A stretch of 57,585 bases of DNA, taken from positions 1 through 57,585 of the forward strand of contig NZ_WHOM01000052.1 in the NCBI RefSeq assembly GCF_009739465.1. Direction: 5' to 3'. A program made the translations under genes and the position numbers. The notes under the pieces are model-generated. The model ran no database searches. It was not told the DNA's origin and saw nothing but the letters and a program-made list of their open reading frames with translations. Source of the DNA: Streptomyces apocyni (GTDB taxonomy: Bacteria; Actinomycetota; Actinomycetes; Streptomycetales; Streptomycetaceae). Below, one piece after another: positions 51,118 through 57,585 of this stretch (position 1 is its first letter; each line of letters starts with the position of its first letter).

Positions 51118-52304
51118 GCCCCGCCCCCGCCCCCACCCCCGTAACCAGTCCGGTCATCGAAAGCCAGGAGCACCAGGACCTACGCGCCGCCGTCGCCGCA
51201 CTCGGCAGCCGCTACGGCCGCGACTACCTGACCAAGGTCGTACGCGAAGGAGGCCACCCCCAGGAACTCTGGTCCGAAGCCGCCAAGCTGGGCTACCTCG
51301 GCGTGAACCTCCCCGAGGAGTACGGCGGCGGAGGCGGCGGCATAGCCGAACTCGCCATTGTGCTGGAGGAGTTGGGGGCGGCGGGCAGCCCACTCCTGAT
51401 GATGGTCGTCTCGCCCGCCATCTGCGGCACCGTGATCGCCCGCTTCGGCACCGATGAGCAGAAACGCCAGTGGCTGCCGGGCCTGGCGGACGGCACCCGC
51501 ACCATGGCGTTCGGCATCACCGAGCCGGACGCGGGCTCCAACTCGCACCGCATCACCACCACCGCCCGCCGCGACGGCGACGACTGGGTCCTCACCGGCC
51601 GCAAGGTCTTCATCTCGGGCGTCGACATCGCCGACGCCACACTCATCGTCGGCCGCACCGAGGACGCCCGTACCGGCAAACTCAAGCCGTGCCTGTTCAT
51701 CGTCCCGCGCGACACCGAGGGCTTCCAGCGGCACCAGATCGACATGGAACTCCAGGCGGCGGAGAAGCAGTTCGAACTCGTCCTGGACGAAGTGCGGCTG
51801 CCCGCCGAAGCCCTCGTAGGCGACGAGGACGCGGGCCTGCTGCAACTGTTCGCCGGACTCAACCCCGAGCGCGTCATGACGGCCGCGTTCGCTGTCGGCA
51901 TGGGCCGGTACGCGGTGGCCAGGGCCGTGGCGTACGCCAAGGAGCGCCAGGTCTGGAAGGAGCCGATCGGAGCCCACCAGGCCATCGCGCACCCGCTCGC
52001 GCAGTGCCACATCGAACTGGAGCTGGCCCGGCTGATGATGCAGAAGGCCGCGCACCTGTACGACGCGGGGGACGACGTGGGCGCGGGCGAGGCGGCGAAC
52101 ATGGCGAAGTTCGCGGCGGCGGACGCGTGCGTCAAGGCGGTGGACCAGTCGGTCCACACCCTCGGCGGAAACGGCCTCACGAGGGAGTACGGCCTGGCGT
52201 CCCTGATCGTGGCGTCCCGGGTGGCGCGGATCGCCCCGGTCAGCCGCGACATGATCCTCAACTACGTCTCGCACCAGACGCTCGGACTGCCCAAGTCGTA
52301 CTGA
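51114..52304 (+). CDS. acyl-CoA dehydrogenase
   Basis: The 396-residue flavoprotein has the ACAD pattern: LGYLGVNLPEEYGGGGGGIA, TMAFGITEPDAGSNSHRITT (FAD/substrate loop), VLTGRKVFISGVDIADATLI, and the C-terminal helix bundle with AVDQSVHTLGGNGLTREYGL and a terminal LGLPKSY. It would introduce the 2,3 double bond of an acyl-CoA; in the Atu pathway the corresponding enzyme AtuD acts on citronellyl-CoA. ATG overlaps the carboxylase stop (ATGA). The chain-length preference is unknown. Confidence 0.92.
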   Translation: MSPAPAPTPVTSPVIESQEHQDLRAAVAALGSRYGRDYLTKVVREGGHPQELWSEAAKLGYLGVNLPEEYGGGGGGIAELAIVLEELGAAGSPLLMMVVSPAICGTVIARFGTDEQKRQWLPGLADGTRTMAFGITEPDAGSNSHRITTTARRDGDDWVLTGRKVFISGVDIADATLIVGRTEDARTGKLKPCLFIVPRDTEGFQRHQIDMELQAAEKQFELVLDEVRLPAEALVGDEDAGLLQLFAGLNPERVMTAAFAVGMGRYAVARAVAYAKERQVWKEPIGAHQAIAHPLAQCHIELELARLMMQKAAHLYDAGDDVGAGEAANMAKFAAADACVKAVDQSVHTLGGNGLTREYGLASLIVASRVARIAPVSRDMILNYVSHQTLGLPKSY

Positions 52305-52451
52305 GGGGCTGGCCGTCGAGGTCTTTCGGGAAGGGGCGGGGTGGGGGAGGATTCCGGCACGCTGGCGCCCATACGCCCGCACCCGACCCGCACCCCCCGC
52401 TCCCCGCTCCCCGCTCCCCGTCCGCACTCCATTGCCCCCGGAGGACCCACC

Positions 52452-54086
52452 ATGGTGTTCCACAGCGAGTACGCAGACGTGACACCCGTCAGCACCCCCA
52501 TCCACGACGCCGTACTCGGACGCGCAGCCGAGTACGGCGACGCCCCGGCCCTCATAGACGGCGTGGACGGCACCACCCTCACCTACGCCCAGCTCGACAC
52601 CTTCCACCGCCGCATCGCCGCCGCCCTCGCCGACGCCGGGGTCCGCAAGGGCGACGTACTGGCGCTGCACAGCCCCAACACCGTCGCGTACCCCACCGTC
52701 TTCTACGCCGCGACCCGCGCGGGTGCCACCGTCACCACCGTGCATCCCCTGGCCACCCCCGAGGAGTTCGCCAAGCAGCTCCGCGACGCCGGGGCGACCT
52801 GGATCGTCACCGTGTCCCCGCTGCTCGGCGCCGCGCGCGCCGCCGCCGAACTCACCGGCGGCATCCGGGAGATCTTCGTCTGCGACCAGGCCGAAGGGCA
52901 CCGGTCGATGCTCGACATGCTGGGGTCGACCGCCCCGGAACCGGCCGTCGACATCGACCCGGCCGATGACGTCGCCGTACTGCCCTATTCCTCGGGCACC
53001 ACCGGCTCCCCCAAGGGCGTGATGCTCACCCACCGTTCCATCGCCACCAACCTGGCCCAGCTCTACCCGGCCCTGCCGATGGGCCCCGGCGACCGCATCC
53101 TCGCCATCCTCCCCTTCTTCCACATCTACGGGCTCACCGCGCTGATGAACGCCCCGCTGCGCCATGGCGCCTGTGTGGTCGTGCTGCCGCGCTTCGAACT
53201 CGACACCTTCCTCGCGGCCATCGAGAAGCACCGCATCACCGGCCTGTACGTCGCACCCCCGGTCGTCCTCGCGCTCGCCAAGCACCCCGCGGTCGAGCGG
53301 TACGACCTGTCGTCGGTCCGCTACCTGATCAGCGCGGCCGCGCCGCTGGACGGCGAGCTGGCGACCGCCTGCGCCGAACGCCTCGGCGTGCCGTTCGTCG
53401 GGCAGGCGTACGGCATGACCGAGCTCTCACCCGGCACCCATGTGACGCCGCTCAGCGCGCGGAGCACCCCGCCGGGGGCCGTCGGCAAGCTGATCGCCTC
53501 CACCGAGATGCGCGTCCTGGACCTGGACGATCCGTCGCGGGACGCCGAGCCCGGCGCCGACGGCGAGATCGCCATCCGTGGCCCGCAGGTCATGAAGGGC
53601 TACCTGGGACGGCCGGACGCCACGGCCGACATGATCGACGCGGACGGCTGGGTGCACACCGGGGACATCGGGCGGGTCGACGAGGACGGCTGGCTCTTCG
53701 TCGTCGACCGGGTGAAGGAGCTGATCAAGTACAAGGGCTACCAGGTCGCCCCGGCCGAGCTGGAGGCACTGCTGCTCGCCCACCCACGGATCGCCGACGC
53801 GGCGGTGATCGGCGTGTACGACGCGGACCGCGCCGAGGTGCCCAAGGCGTTCGTGGTCCCGAAGGCGGGTGAGGAGCTGTCGGCCGACGAGGTCATGGCG
53901 TACGTCGCCGAGCGGGTGGCGCCGTACAAGAAGGTGCGGCGGGTCGAGTTCATCGCGGCTGTGCCACGGGCGGTCAGTGGCAAGATTCTGCGGCGTGAGC
54001 TGCGCGCCAGCGAGAAGAGCGAGCCGAGCGCCAAGAGCGGCAAGAGCGAGCAGAGCGAGACGAGCGAGAAGAAGGAGGCCGGGTGA
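52452..54086 (+). CDS. AMP-forming acid-CoA ligase, 4-coumarate/cinnamate:CoA ligase type
   Basis: The 544-residue enzyme has the adenylate-forming motifs PYSSGTTGSPKG (178-189), YGMTELSPGTHV, WVHTGDIGRVDEDGWLFVVD and the C-terminal catalytic Lys in VSGKILRREL. Its start SEYADVTPVSTPIHDAVLG and the SAAAPL pocket segment (Ser294-Leu299, Ala where plant 4CLs have Gly) match, from memory, the S. coelicolor cinnamate:CoA ligase ScCCL. A 25-residue Ser/Lys/Glu-rich tail follows. It lies inside a carboxylase/AtuA operon, so its physiological acid may be a branched one. GGAGGACCCACC precedes the ATG. Confidence 0.9.
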   Translation: MVFHSEYADVTPVSTPIHDAVLGRAAEYGDAPALIDGVDGTTLTYAQLDTFHRRIAAALADAGVRKGDVLALHSPNTVAYPTVFYAATRAGATVTTVHPLATPEEFAKQLRDAGATWIVTVSPLLGAARAAAELTGGIREIFVCDQAEGHRSMLDMLGSTAPEPAVDIDPADDVAVLPYSSGTTGSPKGVMLTHRSIATNLAQLYPALPMGPGDRILAILPFFHIYGLTALMNAPLRHGACVVVLPRFELDTFLAAIEKHRITGLYVAPPVVLALAKHPAVERYDLSSVRYLISAAAPLDGELATACAERLGVPFVGQAYGMTELSPGTHVTPLSARSTPPGAVGKLIASTEMRVLDLDDPSRDAEPGADGEIAIRGPQVMKGYLGRPDATADMIDADGWVHTGDIGRVDEDGWLFVVDRVKELIKYKGYQVAPAELEALLLAHPRIADAAVIGVYDADRAEVPKAFVVPKAGEELSADEVMAYVAERVAPYKKVRRVEFIAAVPRAVSGKILRRELRASEKSEPSAKSGKSEQSETSEKKEAG

Positions 54087-54826
54087 CCGATACCGTCGTC
54101 GGGCGGCGGGACGAGCGCGGGGTCGCGACCCTCACACTCGACTCGCCGCACAACCGCAACGCACTCTCCGCCACCCTCGTCGCCTGTCTCGGTGACGCGC
54201 TACGGGCCTGCGCGGGCGACCCCGGGGTGCGGGTCATCGTCCTCACGCACGCCGGCGGCACGTTCAGCGCGGGCGCCGATCTCAAGGAGCCGCCCAGCCC
54301 GTACGCGTTCGTCGGGCTGCTGCGGCAGCTGGTCGCGCTGCCCAAGCCGGTGGTGGCGCGGGTCGCGGGGAAGGTGCGGGCGGGCGGGCTCGGGCTGGTC
54401 GGCGCGTGCGATATCGCCGTCGCTTCGGCGGGGTCGGACTTCGCGTTCACGGAGGTACGGATCGGGGTCGCCCCGGCGGTGATCTCGCTGCCGCTGCTGC
54501 CCCGGCTCGACCCGCGCGCGGCGACCCGGTACTACCTCACCGGGGAGCGCTTCGACGCGGCGGAGGCGGCCCGGATCGGACTGGTCACCGAGGCGGCGAC
54601 GGGCGAGGTGGACGACGCGCTCGGGCCGGTCCTGGACGGGCTGCGCAGGGCGGCGCCCGGTGCCCTGGCCGCGACGAAGGAGCTGCTCGCGGCTAGGGTG
54701 CTGAGAGTCTTCGACCGGGACGAGGAGCAGCTCGTCCTGGAGTCGGCGCGGCTGTTCAAGTCGCCCGACGCGCGTGAAGGCATCACCGCATTTCTCGAAC
54801 GACGGGACGCCTCATGGGTGTTGTGA
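54083..54826 (+). CDS. enoyl-CoA hydratase/isomerase-family protein
   Basis: The 247-residue protein has the crotonase fold: VATLTLDSPHNRNALSATLV, the oxyanion-hole loop GGTFSAGADLKE, VRAGGLGLVGACDIAVAS and AFTEVRIGVAPAVISLPLLP. The RAGGLGLVGACDIA block is the variant seen in methylglutaconyl- and isohexenylglutaconyl-CoA hydratases (AtuE), where hydration follows carboxylation. GTG overlaps the ligase stop (GTGA) and its 3' end overlaps the TetR gene by 13 bp. Hydratase versus isomerase cannot be separated here. Confidence 0.9.
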   Translation: MTDTVVGRRDERGVATLTLDSPHNRNALSATLVACLGDALRACAGDPGVRVIVLTHAGGTFSAGADLKEPPSPYAFVGLLRQLVALPKPVVARVAGKVRAGGLGLVGACDIAVASAGSDFAFTEVRIGVAPAVISLPLLPRLDPRAATRYYLTGERFDAAEAARIGLVTEAATGEVDDALGPVLDGLRRAAPGALAATKELLAARVLRVFDRDEEQLVLESARLFKSPDAREGITAFLERRDASWVL

Positions 54827-55467
54827 CCCCGCCTGGCCACACCGACAGCGTTGGCCACACCGACAGCGTTGGCCACACCGACCGCGCGGACCGTACAGAC
54901 CGCGCGCCGAAGCAGGATCGCAGCCGGGCCACCCGGCGACGGCTGCTCGAAGCCGCCGTCTCCTGCCTCGCCGAGCACGGCTGGGCGGGCTCCACGGTGG
55001 CGGTGGTCGCCGAGCGCGCCGGAGTGTCCCGGGGCGCGGCGCAGCACCACTTCCCGACCCGTGAGGTGCTGTTCACGGCCGCCGTCGAGTACGTCGCCGA
55101 GCAGCGCTCACACGCGCTGCGCACCCTGCCGGGGCAGGACCGGGCGGCCATCGTCGCGGCCCTGGTCGAGCTCTACACGGGGCCGTTGTTCAGGGCCGCG
55201 CTGCATCTGTGGGTGGCGGCCTCCAACGAGGAGCAGCTGCGCGGGCGGGTGACCGAGCTGGAGGCCCGCGTGGGCCGTGAGACGCATCGGATGGCGGTGG
55301 AGCTGCTGGGCGCCGACGAGTCGCGGCCCGGCGTACGGGAGACGGTGCAGGGGCTGCTCGACATGGCCCGTGGCCTGGGGCTCGCCAACCTGCTCACCGA
55401 CGACGCGGCTCGCCGTGACCGGGTGGTGACCCAGTGGGCGGCACTCCTGGACGACGCCCTCGGCTGA
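54814..55467 (+). CDS. TetR-family regulator of the AtuA/carboxylase operon
   Basis: The 217-residue protein has a TetR HTH after a 34-residue tail: RRLLEAAVSCLAEHGWAGST, VAVVAERAGVSRGAAQHHFP and TREVLFTAAVEYVAE. The tail contains GHTDSV repeated from an 18-bp DNA repeat (54832-54880). It is the last, overlapping gene of the operon and likely represses its own operon, with an acyl-CoA as ligand, as for AtuR in Pseudomonas. ATG at 54814 is the earliest and overlaps the hydratase; the HTH lies well inside either way. Confidence 0.9.
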   Translation: MGVVTPPGHTDSVGHTDSVGHTDRADRTDRAPKQDRSRATRRRLLEAAVSCLAEHGWAGSTVAVVAERAGVSRGAAQHHFPTREVLFTAAVEYVAEQRSHALRTLPGQDRAAIVAALVELYTGPLFRAALHLWVAASNEEQLRGRVTELEARVGRETHRMAVELLGADESRPGVRETVQGLLDMARGLGLANLLTDDAARRDRVVTQWAALLDDALG

Positions 55468-55515
55468 CCACGTCCTCGGCTGACCACGTCCTCGGCTGAC
55501 GACGTCCTCGGCTGA
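55459..55515. repeat. four tandem 16-bp units, each with a TGA
   Basis: CTCGGCTGA begins at 55459, 55475, 55491 and 55507, an exact 16-bp period. The TGA of the first unit is the TetR stop codon; each further unit supplies another TGA. Directly visible. Confidence 0.9.
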
Positions 55516-55542
55516 GGCGCTACCGGGTGCGAAGGCAGGCGC

Positions 55543-56226
55543 TTACGGGGCCAGGCGCTCCACGGCCCACCCCGTACCGTCGGCCGCCGGGACATAGCGG
55601 AGCCGGTCGTGCAGCCGGTTCTCGCGGCCCTGCCAGAACTCCATCGTCTCCGGCCGCACCCGGTAGCCGCCCCAGTGCGGTGGCACCGGCACCTGCTCGC
55701 CCTCCGGGTAGCGGGCCGCCAGCTCCTCGTACGAGCGGTCGAGCTCGGCGCGGCCGTCGACCACCGAGGACTGCGGGCTGGCCCAGGCGCCCAGCTGGGA
55801 GCCGTGCGGGCGGGTGCGGAAGTACGCCGCGGTCTCGTCGCGGCCCACGCGCGCGGCGGTGCCCGTCACCGTGACCTGGCGGGCCATCGCATGCCAGGGG
55901 AAGAGCAGCGCGACGGCCGGATTGGCGTCGAGCTCCCGCGCCTTGCGCGAGGCGTAGTTGGTGTAGAACACGAATCCGAGCTCGCCGAACCCCTTGAGCA
56001 GGACCGTACGGGAGCTGGGGCGGCCCTCGAGGTCGGCGGTGGAGACGACCATCGCGTTGGGCTCGGCCAGCCCGCCGAGGTCGGCGTCCTGGACCGCCTG
56101 CTTGAACCAGCGGGCGAACTGCTCCATCGGGTCGGCGGCGAGCGCGGACTCGTTGAGCCCCTCCGCGCGGTAGTGCGCACGCATCGTGGCGGGGTCGTGA
56201 GGGCCGTGGTAAGCGCGATCGGTCAC
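55543..56226 (-). CDS. pdxH: pyridoxamine 5'-phosphate oxidase
   Basis: The 227-residue FMN enzyme shows the PdxH blocks: [77 protein letters not shown] and the C-terminal signature [20 protein letters not shown] with RLHDR. It oxidises pyridoxine/pyridoxamine phosphate to pyridoxal phosphate. GTG at 56226 follows GGGAGG. It is divergent from citrate synthase 2, an arrangement conserved in streptomycetes. Confidence 0.95.
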   Translation of the reverse strand: MTDRAYHGPHDPATMRAHYRAEGLNESALAADPMEQFARWFKQAVQDADLGGLAEPNAMVVSTADLEGRPSSRTVLLKGFGELGFVFYTNYASRKARELDANPAVALLFPWHAMARQVTVTGTAARVGRDETAAYFRTRPHGSQLGAWASPQSSVVDGRAELDRSYEELAARYPEGEQVPVPPHWGGYRVRPETMEFWQGRENRLHDRLRYVPAADGTGWAVERLAP

Positions 56227-56443
56227 CTGCTTATCCTCCCGCACGCGGCGCACACACCACTCCCCGGTAGGGGCATCGCATGGCACTGAGTGCCGCCACC
56301 CCTCCCCAAAGGTGGCACTAGGAGATATCGTCCTGACTTCCCGGAGTTGGTTGGGTGACCTCTGACCGCACCGGGCATCACCGGTGTGACCCGTCTGCCG
56401 CACACAGACCCCCCGCCGCACACAGATCTTGAGGAGCCGCCTG

Positions 56444-57544
56444 ATGTCCGACTTCGTACCCGGGCTCGAAGGAGTCGTCGCGTTCGAGACGGAGATCGCC
56501 GAACCCGATAAGGAAGGCGGCGCGCTCCGCTACCGCGGCGTCGACATCGAGGACCTGGTGGGCCAGGTGTCCTTCGGCAGCGTCTGGGGCCTGCTCGTCG
56601 ACGGAGCGTTCGACCCGGGGCTGCCCCCGGCCGAGCCCTTCCCGATCCCGGTGCACTCCGGGGACATCCGGGTCGACGTACAGTCCGCGCTGGCCATGCT
56701 CGCCCCGGTGTGGGGCCTGAAACCGCTGCTCGACATCGACGAGGCGCAGGCCCGCGACGACCTCGCGCGGGCCGCCGTCATGGCGCTGTCCTTCGTCGCC
56801 CAGTCGGCGCGTGGGCAGGGCCTGCCGATGGTGCCGCAGCGCGAGATCGACAAGGCCTCGTCGGTGGCCGAGCGCTTTATGATCCGCTGGCGCGGCGAGC
56901 CCGACCCCAAGCACATCAAGGCGGTCGACGCGTACTGGACGTCGGCCGCGGAACACGGCATGAACGCCTCCACCTTCACCGCCCGGGTGATCGCCTCCAC
57001 CGGCGCCGACGTGGCCGCCGCCCTGTCGGGGGCCGTGGGCGCGATGTCCGGGCCGCTGCACGGCGGCGCGCCGTCCCGCGTGCTCGGCATGATCGAGGAG
57101 ATCGAGCGCACCGGAGACGCCCGGGCCTACGTCAAGCAGGCGCTCGACAAGGGCGAGCGGCTGATGGGCTTCGGGCACCGGGTCTACCGCGCCGAGGACC
57201 CGCGGGCCCGGGTGCTGCGCCGTACGGCCGAGGAGCTGGCGGCGCCGCGCTTCGAGGTGGCACGGGCGCTGGAGGAGGCGGCTCTCGAGGAGCTGCACGC
57301 CCGCCGCCCGGACCGCGTCCTGGCCACCAACGTGGAGTTCTGGGCGGCGATCGTGCTGGACTTCGCGGAGGTCCCGGCGCATATGTTCACCTCAATGTTC
57401 ACCTGCGCCCGTACGGCGGGCTGGAGCGCGCACATCCTGGAGCAGCGCCGCACCGGGCGCCTGGTCCGGCCGTCGGCGCGCTACAGGGGCCCCAGCAGCC
57501 GCAGCCCGCGCGATATCTCGGGCTTCGACGGCATCACGCGCTGA
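56444..57544 (+). CDS. citA: citrate synthase 2
   Basis: The 366-residue protein is a short-form citrate synthase: [55 protein letters not shown] with the first catalytic His, [14 protein letters not shown] with the second, [19 protein letters not shown] with the third region and the CoA-binding C-terminus TARTAG-like [16 protein letters not shown]. The layout is that of Streptomyces citrate synthase 2. ATG at 56444 follows GAGGAGCCGC. Short repeats (CCGCACACAGA) precede it and CTGAGGC repeats follow the stop. Confidence 0.92.
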   Translation: MSDFVPGLEGVVAFETEIAEPDKEGGALRYRGVDIEDLVGQVSFGSVWGLLVDGAFDPGLPPAEPFPIPVHSGDIRVDVQSALAMLAPVWGLKPLLDIDEAQARDDLARAAVMALSFVAQSARGQGLPMVPQREIDKASSVAERFMIRWRGEPDPKHIKAVDAYWTSAAEHGMNASTFTARVIASTGADVAAALSGAVGAMSGPLHGGAPSRVLGMIEEIERTGDARAYVKQALDKGERLMGFGHRVYRAEDPRARVLRRTAEELAAPRFEVARALEEAALEELHARRPDRVLATNVEFWAAIVLDFAEVPAHMFTSMFTCARTAGWSAHILEQRRTGRLVRPSARYRGPSSRSPRDISGFDGITR

Positions 57545-57585
57545 GGCTGGCTGAGGCGGCTGACACACGCTGAGCGGGCGTTGGG

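Noticed and set aside
52305..52451. Third palindrome copy in the gap before the CoA ligase
   Set aside because: Only CGGGAAGGGGCGGG-like sequence at 52327-52340 matches, so a remnant is possible but too short to claim; the rest is a CGCTCCC tandem repeat.

Overview
This is a Streptomyces-type chromosome segment. Base composition is very high in G+C, nearly every codon ends in G or C, GTG starts are common, and translational coupling by ATGA/GTGA overlaps is frequent. The gene set includes the futalosine menaquinone enzymes MqnB and MqnD, a DUF3027 protein, a DUF2530 protein, and the neighbouring pdxH and citrate synthase 2 genes. Most of the window is conserved core chromosome. It is interrupted by small accessory patches that carry repeats, toxin-antitoxin-like genes and gene remnants. 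No tRNA, rRNA, CRISPR array or intact insertion sequence was seen.

Layout. 1-3 kb: a partial membrane protein, a Phd/RelE pair, a Uma2-family gene ending in a 106-bp inverted-repeat element, a deletion scar joining pieces of an AhpD-like and a regulator gene, and a DJ-1/PfpI protein. 3-6 kb: a siderophore ABC importer (two permeases and an ATPase) under an apparent DmdR iron box. 6-12.6 kb: HAD phosphatase, cold-shock protein, mqnD-mqnB, lipoprotein, MFS transporter, DUF3027. 12.6-25 kb: secreted proteins, an Hsp90/sacsin-like ATPase, a maltokinase-cap protein, a receptor Ser/Thr kinase with an FN3-like sensor, a stand-alone condensation-fold protein, a P-type ATPase and small membrane and RHH proteins. 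25-35 kb: a MarR-MFS operon, ThpR, then a decayed accessory patch (28-aa micro-protein, frameshifted gene, truncated VOC gene, broken toxin with intact antitoxin, core-deleted Uma2) mixed with an AraC regulator, an aldo/keto reductase and a GDSL hydrolase. 35-44.5 kb: a TetR-controlled DrrAB-type exporter with three phased operators, serC, a large FAD/Fe-S oxidoreductase, a P-loop protein and an EamA exporter.

44.6-55.5 kb is the most coherent system: a seven- to eight-gene operon of TIGR03084 protein, AtuA-like protein, acyl-CoA carboxylase beta and biotin subunits, acyl-CoA dehydrogenase, CoA ligase (close to S. coelicolor cinnamate:CoA ligase), enoyl-CoA hydratase and TetR regulator. Its enzyme set parallels the Pseudomonas acyclic-terpene-utilisation (Atu) pathway: activate an acid, dehydrogenate, carboxylate the gamma-methyl, hydrate. 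A long palindromic repeat sits between atuA and the carboxylase, and a second copy lies in frame inside the biotin subunit. pdxH and citrate synthase 2 close the window.

A theme across the window is small-scale plasticity. Short tandem duplications repeatedly cover or abut stop codons, and several small genes carry deletions or insertions that can be read directly from the sequence.
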